Positions 1-8,718 of a stretch of DNA of 64,000 nt are shown one piece after another. The translations under genes and the position numbers were made by a program. Within the stretch, counting starts at the first letter, position 1. Each line of letters opens with the position of its first letter. The notes below the pieces were generated by a model. The model was given only the letters and a program-made list of their open reading frames with translations, made no database searches and was not told the origin of the DNA. This stretch comes from Streptomyces sp. SAI-135 (GTDB lineage: Bacteria; Actinomycetota; Actinomycetes; Streptomycetales; Streptomycetaceae): assembly GCF_029893805.1 (NCBI RefSeq), contig NZ_JARXYP010000001.1, positions 62,001-126,000 of the forward strand, in the 5' to 3' direction.

Positions 1-1
1 C

Positions 2-447
2 GTGATCGACGCCCAGAGCGTCAAGACCTCCACCTCCGTCCCCGCCAAGACGCAAGGCATCGACGCGGGCAAAAAGATCGTGGGCCGCAAGCGCAGCATC
101 ATCACCGACACCCTCGGCCTGCTGCTCGCAGTGCTGGTCACTGCGGCTGGGGTCCAGGACTCCACGGCCGGCCGCACCCTGCTCGAGCAGGCCGCCACCG
201 AGCACCCCACCCTGCGCAAGGTCTGGGTCGACGGCGGCTACCGCAAGCACTTCGTCGAACACGCCGCCACCCTCGGCATCGACCTCGAAATCGTCCAACG
301 CACCCATGGGACCAGGGGATTCACCCCGTCCCGAAACGGTGGGTCGAGCGGACCTACGGGTGGCTCATGCTGCACCGGCGTCTGGCGCGTGACTACGAAA
401 CCCATCCGCACCGCTCCGAAGCCATGATCCATCTCGCCATGACCGAC
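2..447 (+). pseudogene. IS5-family transposase, 5'-truncated by the window edge and frameshifted
   Basis: The frame opens at the window edge and matches the middle and C-terminal part of the intact IS5-type transposase at 9392-10261 (shared VIDAQSVKTSTSV, GIDAGKKIVGRKR and VWVDGGYR blocks). Around position 320-330 a few bases are missing compared with the intact copy, so the VERTYGW segment is out of frame. The frame continues as MLHRRLARDYET from 367. Similarity stops near 447, before the IS end, so the element is also truncated at its 3' side. It is the left member of three copies in the window; this one is on the plus strand and the other two on the minus strand. It encodes no functional enzyme. 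Confidence 0.85.
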
Positions 448-449
448 CC

Positions 450-777
450 TCCAAGCGGAAACATCGGCGCGCGGAACGTCCAGGGCCCCACCCAGTTCCT
501 GCAGGAGGGCGTGGATGGCGGGGTCGTCAGTCAGGACGCGGGTGCCGGCCGTCCAGGCGCGCAGGGTGCGGTCGGTGACGGTCAGCCCGGCCGCGCGGGC
601 CGCCGCCAGGGCGTGGGGGGTGCGGGTGAGGTATTGCAGGCGGGCCAGGAGGCCTCGCCGGGCGGTGACGGGAGTGGCGATGTAACCAGCCAGCGCGTCC
701 AGTTGGCGGGCGACGGCTTCGTGGCCCTAGATGCCGCGGGCACCGTACTTGCCGAACTCGATGTTCCGCTCAGGCAC
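450..777 (-). pseudogene. Remnant of a small mobile-element-associated protein with an early nonsense codon
   Basis: Reading the minus strand from a GTG at 777, preceded by a GGGAGG ribosome site, gives VPERNIEFGKYGARGI, then TAG at 729-727, then a clean continuation (GHEAVARQLDALAGYIATP ... TVTDRTLRAWTAGTRV). One base change (probably CAG to TAG) explains the break. The frame is lost near 450 at the junction with the truncated IS5. The TDRTLRAW stretch resembles proteins seen in streptomycete mobile elements, but I cannot assign a function. The Arg-rich helical composition suggests DNA binding, which is inference only. Confidence 0.5.
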
Positions 778-883
778 TTGCTGGTCCTCCCTTCCGCGCC
801 GTAACAGGGCAACCTACCGGCGTGCGCGGCGTTTGGGGCGCCCGTCCGGCTGGGCACGTCCCCACACGGGAGAGGAAAACCTC

Positions 884-1066
884 ATGAGCACCGAACGGGC
901 TGGCGCCAACGCCTGGCTGAAGGAGATCGGCGAGCAGGCGCGCACGTCGACGGCGAAGGTGTTCTCCGTGAGTGTGCCGCTGAACATTCCAGAGCACAGA
1001 GAGACCCCGGGCCGCAGGTGCCCGGGGTCTCGTACGGTCTATAGGTTCAGGCCGTACGTTTCTTGA
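884..1066 (+). CDS. Short open frame of 60 residues, possibly the head of a broken gene
   Basis: An ATG at 884 follows a GAGGAAAA ribosome-site-like sequence. The first 37 residues (MSTERAGANAWLKEIG ...) look like a natural N-terminus. The rest runs through a strong hairpin at 1001-1031 and has no coding character, so this is probably a gene start whose body was deleted and replaced by the terminator region of the minus-strand gene. Function unknown. Confidence 0.25.
   Translation: MSTERAGANAWLKEIGEQARTSTAKVFSVSVPLNIPEHRETPGRRCPGSRTVYRFRPYVS
1001..1058 (-). terminator. Two adjacent hairpins downstream of the DUF6461 gene
   Basis: Bases 1001-1012 and 1020-1031 form a perfect 12-bp stem with a 7-base loop. 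Bases 1031-1037 and 1052-1058 form a second 7-bp stem. They lie directly beyond the stop of the minus-strand gene ending at 1095, which fits intrinsic termination. The first hairpin is also inside the short plus-strand frame at 884-1066. Confidence 0.6.
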
Positions 1067-1094
1067 AGACGCCTCAAAGCGGTCGAGGGTGTCG

Positions 1095-1769
1095 TCAACC
1101 GTTGCTTCGTACCCACTGTGCGGCGTGGACAGTTTCCTGCTGGATGTCTTGCCGGGGCAGTTGAAGGCCGAGTGCGGTTTCCAGAGCGTGGAAGTACAAC
1201 TCGAACTCGCCGGTCAGCTCGGGGTGATCCAGCTCGGCGCGGCGTATGGCCTGGTTGAGGAAGTCGAGCTGGCCGCCGCGGTAGTAGGGGGCGCGGCCCC
1301 GCTCGTACCAGATCAGCTCCAGGACACCCCAGTCGTCGTCGATACGGCGGCCGTCACGCATGTAGTCGAAGGTGTAGATGGCCTTGGCGGCGGTGGCGCT
1401 CAGCCGCACGGTCTCGGTGACTCCGAGCCGGGAGAGAGCCGCGTTGTCGGCCCGGCTGCCGGGTGGTGTCTCGTGGTACATCACGAACGCCCAGTCTCCT
1501 GCCTGCCCGAAGCAGCAGCTCTCCCAGGCGATGTCCCAGGAGTCGCGGCCGGTGCCGTCCATGCTGCACAGGTCCGACAGGCGTGTCCCGGCGGCGACCT
1601 GTTCGGGATTCGCCCCGTGGAGCAGGGCGATCTGCTCGGCGCTGATGCCCTCGCCACGGAAGAAGGCGAGGTTGGTGTAGGGGTCCTTCTCGCGCCATGT
1701 GCCGGCGATCCAGGCGAGGCGTTCCAGCGGGTCGCGTTCGCACGGCTGTGCCGTCTGCGGACCATCCAT
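1095..1769 (-). CDS. DUF6461-type protein, possibly the C-terminal half of a frameshifted immunity-like protein
   Basis: The 224-residue frame contains features I associate with DUF6461: a Trp-rich GDWAFVMYHE segment near residue 90, an aromatic KAIYTFDYMRDGRR strand near 137, and a WGVLELIWYERG tail. This family is common in actinobacteria and lacks an established activity; it often sits with immunity-type genes. The start ATG at 1769 lies inside the upstream Imm63-like frame (1481-2146) but in another phase, so the two are either translationally coupled genes or one protein split by a single-base indel near 1770. The two hairpins at 1001-1058 follow its stop. Confidence 0.6.
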   Translation of the reverse strand: MDGPQTAQPCERDPLERLAWIAGTWREKDPYTNLAFFRGEGISAEQIALLHGANPEQVAAGTRLSDLCSMDGTGRDSWDIAWESCCFGQAGDWAFVMYHETPPGSRADNAALSRLGVTETVRLSATAAKAIYTFDYMRDGRRIDDDWGVLELIWYERGRAPYYRGGQLDFLNQAIRRAELDHPELTGEFELYFHALETALGLQLPRQDIQQETVHAAQWVRSNG

Positions 1770-2146
1770 GCCGCCGCTACGGAATCGGCTTCCCCAAGCG
1801 GGGTTGATCCGTCCAGCATCTGGGCTTGGCCAGTGACGAGGCTGGTGACCGGGCCGTGGCCCGGAGTGTGAGCCACGATGTACTCGGCGAGACCACGAAC
1901 CGCTTCCTCGGCAACGAAGTACAGCACCTGGTCGAGGTCCTGAGTGGTGAAGATTTCCCGGTAGGGGCTGCGGTAGCCGCGCACAGTGCCGTCTTCGTCC
2001 AGGACGAGGAAGAGGCCACCGGGATCGCCTGCGCGCTGTGTGTACTGGTCGCGTGAGCTGCCGGTGGGCGGGAACATGGCGTCATCGAGCAGGTCAGAGC
2101 CTGCCACTGTCTGGCGCCAGGCCCGTTTGAGTGCGTGCTCCGTCAT
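1481..2146 (-). CDS. Imm63-like immunity protein; native part ends near 1770
   Basis: From ATG 2146 (MTEHALKRAWRQTV) the frame shows FLVLDEDGTVRGYRS followed by TTQDLDQVLYFVAEEAV and LAEYIVAH. The 'dLDelLYwvf ... lAeeYel' pattern is what I recall for Imm63 immunity proteins of polymorphic toxin systems. After about residue 125 the frame runs over the DUF6461 gene in another phase and becomes low-quality sequence up to the stop at 1481. The native product is therefore either truncated or was fused to DUF6461. An alternative ATG lies at 2152. No cognate toxin gene is visible nearby. The family call is from memory of the motif. Confidence 0.45.
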   Translation of the reverse strand: MTEHALKRAWRQTVAGSDLLDDAMFPPTGSSRDQYTQRAGDPGGLFLVLDEDGTVRGYRSPYREIFTTQDLDQVLYFVAEEAVRGLAEYIVAHTPGHGPVTSLVTGQAQMLDGSTPLGEADSVAAAWMVRRRHSRANATRWNASPGSPAHGARRTPTPTSPSSVARASAPSRSPCSTGRIPNRSPPGHACRTCAAWTAPAATPGTSPGRAAASGRQETGRS

Positions 2147-2369
2147 CTGCATGGCCGCCAGTATGCGGCGAGGCACTGACACCACCAGGCCCAGATGCCA
2201 CGGCCGCTGTTCCTCGCCTTGGACGCCCTCACCAGCCAGCACCTGACCACCTCTGCCCCGCGCTCGCTGCACCGCCGCCGCGTAGAAACGCGAAAGATCA
2301 ATCGGCCCGTCTGGCCCGCGTCCTCGGACTCGTCAGGCGGGCGGGAGCTGGGTTGCGGCTGCGTCGGTG

Positions 2370-2912
2370 TCACCCCAGAGCCTGTTCGTAGGAGGCATGG
2401 AGGTCTCCCGTCGCACGGCCCAGCCGGGACCGCTGCAGCCAGCACCACCGGCAAGCCCGGTCCCCGTTGAGGGCAACCGAGCGCCCGCACCATGCGCAGG
2501 GGCCGTCCGGGCCCTGTGAGGAGAATTTGCGGTGCCGGCCCAGGCAGCCCCAGCACCGCCACCGCGAGGCCGCGCTGGTCCCCCAGGCAGAGCAGTCCGG
2601 ACACAAGTCCCGACGGTCCGATGAATGGGGGTGGCAGCCGGTGCACAGGCCCTGATGGAAGAAGAAGCCGCTGCGACCGCAAGCCACACACGGCGGCGGT
2701 GTGTGCGGGCCGCCAGGCAGACAGACGAAACAGACGTCGATCCGCGGGAGGGTGTACGCCACCGGCCTCACCCCACAGCCCGAACCCAGCCGGGGACGGC
2801 CCCAGCCGCGCACCAGCCCTTTCAACTCCCCTGCGAGAAAACGGCCTTGACGGCCCGCCTGGCTGGGCGCCCTGATCTGTCCCGTCCCGGCAGGCATCGA
2901 TCGACCAGACAC
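2370..2912 (-). pseudogene. Cys-rich protein with seven CxxC pairs, remnant of an integrase-type mobile-element gene
   Basis: The frame encodes seven CxxC pairs at residues 61-64, 75-78, 90-93, 104-107, 120-123, 139-142 and 154-157, with conserved CWGCLGRHRK and CRWCWLQR surroundings. This zinc-ribbon array is what I remember at the N-terminus of large streptomycete integrase-like proteins that follow a small XRE regulator, as here. The likely native start is a GTG near 2762 (VAYTLPRIDVC), not the ATG at 2912. The recombinase half is missing: the frame stops at 2370, and traces in other phases end near 2150 where the Imm63-like gene begins. Pairs of zinc ribbons are seen; function in recombination is inferred from context. 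Confidence 0.5.
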
Positions 2913-3308
2913 CAGGCCCCGCCGGCGGATGCGTCAGCAGCGGCCGCGGCGGGTCCGCCTCCAAGGATGGCGGGTGCGCTGGCAGGGACAGCGGAGGCAT
3001 TTCGGGGCGTCACAACGGCGGCAGTTTCGGCCGCACCGGGCGCGGGCCCGGCCACGCCTCTCCCCCGCCCTCGGCCCACTCGAGGGGTGCTCGCCGGATC
3101 CGGTCTCGGGCGGGTCGGCGGCGGTGATCCAGCCGCCGGACACTCGAGATCGTCGAGCCGTACCGGCCCCGGGGCCATGGTGGTGGACCGCAGGGCCGAC
3201 ATCTTGCCCGCGCAGACGGGCAGTCCGGCCCTGCGCCAGCAGGCGGCGCATCTCGAGGGCTTGGAATACGCCTCGCTCGGCGGCCCGCAGCCGCAACTCC
3301 CACCGCAT
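2822..3308 (-). pseudogene. XRE-family regulator, frameshifted
   Basis: An ATG at 3308 starts MRWELRLRAAERGVF and continues to LRRLLAQ near 3231. The frame then shifts, and the next phase reads AGLPVCAGKMSALRSTTM ... VRLDDLEC, which completes the usual helix-turn-helix pattern of this small streptomycete XRE family. The downstream phase stays open to 2822. In intact relatives this regulator lies directly upstream of the Cys-rich integrase-type protein, which matches the arrangement with 2370-2912. The indel near 3225-3235 makes it non-functional. Confidence 0.55.
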
Positions 3309-3378
3309 ACTGCCCCGCCCTCTCCCTCTGCCTTGTCCGTCGCCGCTGCCTGCCGGGTTCTGCTGCGGGCTGTCTAGC

Positions 3379-3575
3379 CCGGCAGCGTGCGATTTCGACG
3401 AGGTCGACACCCGGGTGAGAGCCGCGCCGTCGCCGATGGCCTGGATCGCCCTCATCGCGCCCGGCTGTGCGGACTTCAGCACGGCGTCCAGGACCTCGGC
3501 CGGTTCGTGCGCACGGCACCCCTGCTCGCGGGTTCGGAAACCGATCGGCCGAGCAGGCGTTGACTTCGGCCTCAA
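3379..3575 (-). pseudogene. Possible integrase-associated fragment
   Basis: The minus-strand reading contains EVLDAVLKSAQPGAMRAIQAI followed by GDGAALTR, a segment resembling the middle part of the zinc-ribbon integrase-like proteins mentioned for 2370-2912. It is flanked by phases with no resemblance to anything, has no convincing start, and sits upstream of the XRE remnant instead of downstream. It probably reflects rearrangement or a second degraded copy. The identification rests on a short motif. Confidence 0.25.
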
Positions 3576-3702
3576 ATGCAGCGGTCACTAGCTTGCTTGC
3601 GTCATCGGCTGCGTGCACTGGTCTGCTCGATGACCGACATTCGATCGCTCATGAAGGTGTGCCCAGGTCACGCACGACCGCCCACCGTTGTGTACCAACT
3701 CG

Positions 3703-4044
3703 TCAGGACACCTGCACCTCGTAGAAGCAGAGATGCTCCTTGATCTCGGCCACTTCCGGTTTCGGGTCGAGGTACGCCCAGGCCAGGTCGGCCGCATCCG
3801 GCAGCGACCAGTATGAAGCGTCACCTTTGAAGGGACAGTTGGTGCGGGTGTCGGACGGATCCAGAAGGTCGAGGCGTACGTCCTGGAACGGGATGTAGTA
3901 CGCGTCGGGACAACCCGTCTCGCGCAGCACCAACGCCTCGTCGCTCTCCGCCAGCACTGTGCCGTCTCGCACCGCACGCACATGCCGATCGCTCGGCTCG
4001 ACGGTGATGCGGTGTCCCCTGCGCTTGGGAAGTCCATCAGTCAC
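3703..4044 (-). CDS. DUF427 domain protein
   Basis: This 113-residue protein has the full DUF427 layout: an N-terminal strand ending in DRHVRAVRDGTVLAES, the YYIPFQDVRLDLL segment, a TNCPFKGDASYWSL motif near residue 70, and WAYLDPKPE ... LCFYEVQV at the end. DUF427 proteins are small beta-rich domains without a settled activity and are widespread in actinobacteria. The length is normal for a single-domain member. It is transcribed on the same strand as the P450 gene to its right (175-bp gap), so it could be the distal gene of that transcript, although the gap is large. Confidence 0.85.
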   Translation of the reverse strand: MTDGLPKRRGHRITVEPSDRHVRAVRDGTVLAESDEALVLRETGCPDAYYIPFQDVRLDLLDPSDTRTNCPFKGDASYWSLPDAADLAWAYLDPKPEVAEIKEHLCFYEVQVS

Positions 4045-4219
4045 GGTTGCTCCTTAGTAGTTGATCCTCATCCAGACAGCACCGTGGGACACCGCACACT
4101 TCCTGCACGTGCGAAAGCACACGGCCGCCCCCATGAACATCCACGTTCTCTCCTAAAACTCATACGGAAACCGGCCACTCACAGAGGTCCCTCCACTGGC
4201 GACAGACGTCACGAGCCAT

Positions 4220-5404
4220 TCACCAACGCACAGGCAGGCTTCGCACTCCGCGCATCAGCACACCCGGGAGCCACTCCCGCGGCGGGCCATCGAGGGCGAG
4301 ATCCGGGGCACGCTCCAGGAGGGATCGGAGCGCGATGCGCGCTTCCAGACGGGCCAGGGGCGCGCCGAGGCAATGGTGGATGCCATGGCCGAAGGCAACG
4401 TGACCGCGGGTGTCCCGCCTGATGTCGAAGCGTTCGGGGGCGGAGAAGCGGTCCCCGTCGCGGTCGGCGGCCGCCAGTCCGACCAGTACCCACTCACCCT
4501 TCGCGATCGGCACTCCGGCGATCTCCAAAGGCTCGGCGGCGAACCGGTACGTCGCGGTCTCCACCGGGCCCTCGTACCTGAGCGCCTCCTCGACGGTGCC
4601 GTGGAGGAGGGTCATGTCGGCGCGCAGGGCAGTCAGCTGATCAGGGTGGGTGAGCAGGGCGTGGACGGCGTTGGTGATGAGATTGACCGTCGTCTCGTGT
4701 CCGGCGACCAGCAGGACGTAGGCCATCCCGCGCAGTTCGTCCGGAGAGAGCCGATCGCCGTCTTCCGCCGTGGTGCGGATCAGGTCGCTCAGCAGATCGG
4801 TGCCGGGCCCGCCACGCTGCTTATCCTCGATGAGGCGATCCAGGTAATCGGCGAGCCGTACAAAGGCGTCTCGCATGCTATCGAGGTCAGCCGGCAACAC
4901 TGCGTCATTGGAAATCTTGCGGAACTCGGTGCGGTCCAGCTCGGGGACGCCGAGCAGCTCGCAGATCACCGTGATCGGCAGTGGGTAGGCGAAGGACTCG
5001 ATCAGGTCGGCGCGGCCCTGCGGCAGCATCGCGTCGAGGAGTTCGTCGGTGATCTGCTGAATCCGAGGCTGCAGTTCCTCGACGCGGCGGGGCGTGAACG
5101 CGCGCGTGATCAGGCTGCGCAGCCGGGTGTGCTGCGGTGGGTCCGCGGCCAGCAGATGTTTGCCGATCAACTCCTCGTCAAAGGCTGTGAACCCGTTCTT
5201 GCTGTCGTCCTTGGCGAGTCGTGGGTCGGCGAGCGCCGCGCGCGCCTGCTCGTACCCCACGATCAACCAGACCTCCGGGCGAGGATCCGGCTCCGGCAGC
5301 CGCACTCGGTGCACCGGGCCGCGTGCTCGCAGTTGCGCGTACACGGGATGCGGGTCCCTTCGGAACTCCTCGCCGAACTCTCCCAGGTCAACGATGTCCG
5401 TCAC
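4220..5404 (-). CDS. Cytochrome P450
   Basis: A 394-residue soluble P450 of the bacterial class I size. Key features: C-helix ADPPQHTRLR around 87-100; I-helix oxygen-binding AGHETT at 234-239; K-helix ExxR at Glu273-Arg276; and the heme-binding loop FGHGIHHCLGAPLAR at 338-352 with proximal Cys345. The family pattern resembles CYP105/CYP107-type streptomycete enzymes, which hydroxylate secondary metabolites or xenobiotics using ferredoxin partners. No ferredoxin or reductase gene is adjacent, so electrons must come from elsewhere in the genome. The substrate cannot be told from the sequence. The start ATG at 5404 gives the usual N-terminus without a signal peptide. Confidence 0.95.
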   Translation of the reverse strand: MTDIVDLGEFGEEFRRDPHPVYAQLRARGPVHRVRLPEPDPRPEVWLIVGYEQARAALADPRLAKDDSKNGFTAFDEELIGKHLLAADPPQHTRLRSLITRAFTPRRVEELQPRIQQITDELLDAMLPQGRADLIESFAYPLPITVICELLGVPELDRTEFRKISNDAVLPADLDSMRDAFVRLADYLDRLIEDKQRGGPGTDLLSDLIRTTAEDGDRLSPDELRGMAYVLLVAGHETTVNLITNAVHALLTHPDQLTALRADMTLLHGTVEEALRYEGPVETATYRFAAEPLEIAGVPIAKGEWVLVGLAAADRDGDRFSAPERFDIRRDTRGHVAFGHGIHHCLGAPLARLEARIALRSLLERAPDLALDGPPREWLPGVLMRGVRSLPVRW

Positions 5405-5460
5405 GTCATACCTCTTTCATGTGGTGGTCCGATGCGGCTCGACACTCGCACCGAGCGGCC

Positions 5461-5769
5461 TTAGGCATCACGGCTCCGCCAGGCCGCTTCGTGGATCAGG
5501 TAAGGACAGGGCTCAGCAGCACGACGGATGTGCTGCACGGCGTCGGCCTCAGGTTGCGTAGTGAAATGCGGCGCTGCGCTGGAGCCAGCCCGGGCCGGCT
5601 GCTCCATCGACGTGTCGAGTGCGGTCAGTTGCACTCGCGGCACGCAGGTGCGGAGACCCACGGCTTGAGCCGTCGACAGGTAGCCGCTCGCAGGTTCCAC
5701 CGCGACGTTGCCGAACCGCTCCGGGGTGGAGAGGGATTCAGGCGCGGTGCCGCCACTCCCTGCCGTCAA
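5461..5769 (-). CDS. Small open frame of 102 residues, function unknown
   Basis: This frame lies between the P450 gene and the operator-like repeats at 5905-5973. Its C-terminal half (QPEADAVQHIRRAAEPCPYL) has a plausible natural composition, while the N-terminal third is Ser/Pro rich. No domain, signal peptide or membrane segment is recognised. Apart from this frame, the 5405-5900 stretch holds nothing I can identify. Confidence 0.25.
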   Translation of the reverse strand: MTAGSGGTAPESLSTPERFGNVAVEPASGYLSTAQAVGLRTCVPRVQLTALDTSMEQPARAGSSAAPHFTTQPEADAVQHIRRAAEPCPYLIHEAAWRSRDA

Positions 5770-5904
5770 GGAGGTGGCTGCCGCACAGCAATGAGAGCCC
5801 TCGGTTCGGCGTGACCGCCCTCAACTTAGTCGGTCTGAAGCCAAAGGCGTGCGATTCACGGCCAGGAGAATTGGAAGGCATACGGCGAACCACATCCGTT
5901 CAGC

Positions 5905-5973
5905 AAGACTGATCGTTCTGCCGCAGGTGACGCTAGCCAATGTTCCCCATATTGTAAAGACAGAACGTTCTAC
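5905..5973. promoter_or_regulatory. Pair of TetR-type operator-like repeats
   Basis: AAGACAGAACGTTCTAC at 5957-5973 contains the palindrome AGAACGTTCT. A weaker copy, AAGACTGATCGTTCTG, lies at 5905-5920. The strong copy is identical over 17 bases to 61430-61446, in the promoter region of the hydrolase gene at 60526-61359. No intact regulator or target gene remains next to this pair. Confidence 0.5.
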
Positions 5974-6116
5974 CACTCTCTCCTGCCTGCCTCACACACA
6001 ACGACTCCTGCAACGGCCAGCACTATCGGCATAACCGCACGCGCACGCTCTGCGCCAACTCAGAAGACGGCCGGGCCGCCCGATGCGAGCCGGCCCCGGT
6101 ACGTGGTGCGGTGGCA

Positions 6117-6950
<834 letters not shown>

Positions 6951-7004
6951 GTGCTCTGACCGCATAGGTTCACCGGGTTCTGTGGCCCGCCGCTGTGTGA
7001 TTGC

Positions 7005-7340
7005 TCAGGGAGTGTTCGTGGTCGCCCAGGAGCGAAACAAGGCGAGGGCTTCGGTGAGGTTGCTGGGGCCGCATCTGGCGTGAAAGGTCTTCTCGGAAGT
7101 CCACGCCCAGACCCAGTCGTGAGGGCTGCGGTTGACGTCCTGGCGGGGGTACTCATGTTGCTCCAGGTCCGTCTCCTCCAGGTCGATGGTGACGGTCCAG
7201 CCGGGGTTATCGAGCGTGGCGATCTTCACGCCCCACTCGTGCTCCCAGTCCTCGTTGCACTGTGCGGCGTACCAGTTCTGCAGCCAGTCAAGAACGTTCT
7301 CCGAATTGCTCACGACAGGGGATGCTAGTGCTCTGACCAT
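7005..7340 (-). CDS. Imm53-family immunity protein, IS passenger
   Basis: The product reads LDWLQNWYAAQCNEDWEHEW, then GVKIATLDNPGWTVTIDLEET, WVWAWTSEKTFHARCGP and a final LTEALALFRSW. This is the complete pattern of Imm53 immunity proteins, which neutralise nuclease-type toxins of polymorphic toxin systems. Its length of about 100 residues is typical. The first codons (MVRAL) lie in the internal IS end at 7326-7340, so the IS end supplies an ATG; a more native start is the GTG a few codons downstream (VSNSENVLDW). No toxin gene accompanies it. Lying between the outer and inner left ends, it is cargo of the element 6951-8562. Confidence 0.85.
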   Translation of the reverse strand: MVRALASPVVSNSENVLDWLQNWYAAQCNEDWEHEWGVKIATLDNPGWTVTIDLEETDLEQHEYPRQDVNRSPHDWVWAWTSEKTFHARCGPSNLTEALALFRSWATTNTP

Positions 7341-7356
7341 GGGTTCGCCGGGTCGC

Positions 7357-8532
7357 TCAGGCAGCGGTGGCGAGGGGTCGTCCGCCCCAGCGGATGCCCT
7401 TCTCGCTGCGGATGCGGGCGCGTTCCATGCGCTCGGCGGCCAGGACGTCGCGGTGGCGGGCGTTGGCGTTGCGCCAGCGCAGGTAGGCGTGCAGGGCCCG
7501 GGTCTGCACGGTGTGGTTGGGGTGGTGGGAGTTAGCGATGGTGAACTGCCGCAGCGGGCCGAAGTGCGCCTCGATGGGGTTGGCCCACGAGGCGTAGGTC
7601 GGGGTGAAGCACAGCTCGACCTTGTTCTTCTTCGCCCAGCGGCAGATGTCGGAGCCTTTGTGGGCCGACAGGTTGTCCAGGATCACGTAGACCGGTGCGC
7701 CGTCGGGTCGGGCGGCGCGGATCGACTTCAGCGCGGCCAGCGTGTTCGCGGCCCCTTTTCTGCGATGGTTGACGCCCCACAGGCGGTCGTCGCCGATCGA
7801 GTAGCAGCCGTGGAAGTAGCGCACCCCGTGAGTGCGGTGGTAGGTGGCCGGCACCCGAGCGGGTCGCTTCCGTGGTGCCCAGCCTGATCCTGCGGTGGGC
7901 CGGATTCCGAGCGGTCCGAACTCGTCGAAGGCGAAGACCCGGTCAGGGAAGCGGTCCAAGACCTCCTCGATGCGGTCTAGCTTGGCGTCGCGGTCGGGAT
8001 CGGGGGATCCTTTCCAGGTCTTGGTGCGCTGGAAGGTGACACCGCGGCGGGCGAGCAGGCTGCGTAACGCTTCGCGGCTGATGCGGATGATCCGGCCGTG
8101 GACTTTGCGCAGGTAGGCGACGAGTTTTCGGATGGACCAGCGGGTGAAGGGCTGGCCGAGCTTGGTCGGGCGGGTGGTGGCCGTCTCGACGACGAAGTCC
8201 TCGTCGTCAGGCTTGATCAGGCGGGGACGGCCTCCCGCCCATCGAGGGTCCAGACAGGCCAGGCCGATCTCGTTGAACCGGTGGATCACATCCCGGACGG
8301 TGTCCTCGTCGGCCTGCACCAGCTTCGCGATCACCGGGACCCGGTTCCCGCCGGCCGAGGCCAGCAGCATCATCGCCCGCCGGTAGCGCACCGAGTTTGT
8401 ACTGCCCCGGCGCACGATCTGCTGCAGCTTCTGCCCCTCCTGGTCGGTCAGTCTGCGCACACGGACAGGCTCGGCCACCGCGCCTCCAGCGGTCGGTTCG
8501 GACGTCACTGCACATCCAACCGCCACGACCAC
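7357..8532 (-). CDS. IS630-family transposase
   Basis: A 391-residue single-frame transposase with an N-terminal helix-turn-helix (RRAMMLLASAGGNRVPVIAK region), a winged-helix linker (FTRWSIRKLVAYL) and a DDE core: Asp in VFAFDEFGPLG, Asp in VYVILDNLSAHKG, and Glu in WANPIEAHFGPL. All catalytic residues are present and the frame is uninterrupted, so it may be active. The gene fills the element between the inner left end (7326) and the right end (8533-8562). Confidence 0.9.
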   Translation of the reverse strand: MVVAVGCAVTSEPTAGGAVAEPVRVRRLTDQEGQKLQQIVRRGSTNSVRYRRAMMLLASAGGNRVPVIAKLVQADEDTVRDVIHRFNEIGLACLDPRWAGGRPRLIKPDDEDFVVETATTRPTKLGQPFTRWSIRKLVAYLRKVHGRIIRISREALRSLLARRGVTFQRTKTWKGSPDPDRDAKLDRIEEVLDRFPDRVFAFDEFGPLGIRPTAGSGWAPRKRPARVPATYHRTHGVRYFHGCYSIGDDRLWGVNHRRKGAANTLAALKSIRAARPDGAPVYVILDNLSAHKGSDICRWAKKNKVELCFTPTYASWANPIEAHFGPLRQFTIANSHHPNHTVQTRALHAYLRWRNANARHRDVLAAERMERARIRSEKGIRWGGRPLATAA

Positions 8533-8562
8533 GAACCCGGTGAACCTATGCGGTCAGAGCAC

Positions 8563-8704
8563 TAGAGACGCCCCCGACCAGGTCCACGAGTTCACCGTGC
8601 CGGAGGGGCTTGCCGCTGAGTGCGAACAGCACGACGACGGCCCATTTGTTGGTGATGATGTTGATGGCTAGCCGGGTAGGGCAGTCGGCGAGAAAGACGC
8701 TTCC
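8563..8704 (-). pseudogene. HxlR-type regulator, 5' part
   Basis: Encodes FLADCPTRLAINIITNKWAV, then VVLFALSGKPLRHGELVDL and GGV, the first helices of an HxlR winged-helix domain. The reading is cut at the TA target site by the element 6951-8562 and resumes at 6950. Its own start is missing: upstream of about 8705 the sequence changes to an IS5 transposase remnant on the other strand, so the gene was damaged twice. Confidence 0.85.
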
Positions 8705-8718
8705 GGCTGAGTTCCCCG

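Larger units (their letters stand above)
6951..8562. mobile_element. IS630-type element carrying an Imm53 gene, inserted in hxlR
   Basis: The ends GTGCTCTGACCGCATAGG (6951 inward) and the inverted copy ending at 8562 match perfectly over 30 bases and are flanked by a TA duplication (6949-6950 and 8563-8564), as expected for IS630/Tc1-like transposition. A third, diverged copy of the end lies inside at 7326-7355, immediately after the transposase stop. The standard element would thus be 7328-8562, and 6951-7327 is extra DNA containing the Imm53 gene. Precise excision of the long form restores the hxlR frame, so the long form probably moved as one unit. Confidence 0.8.
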
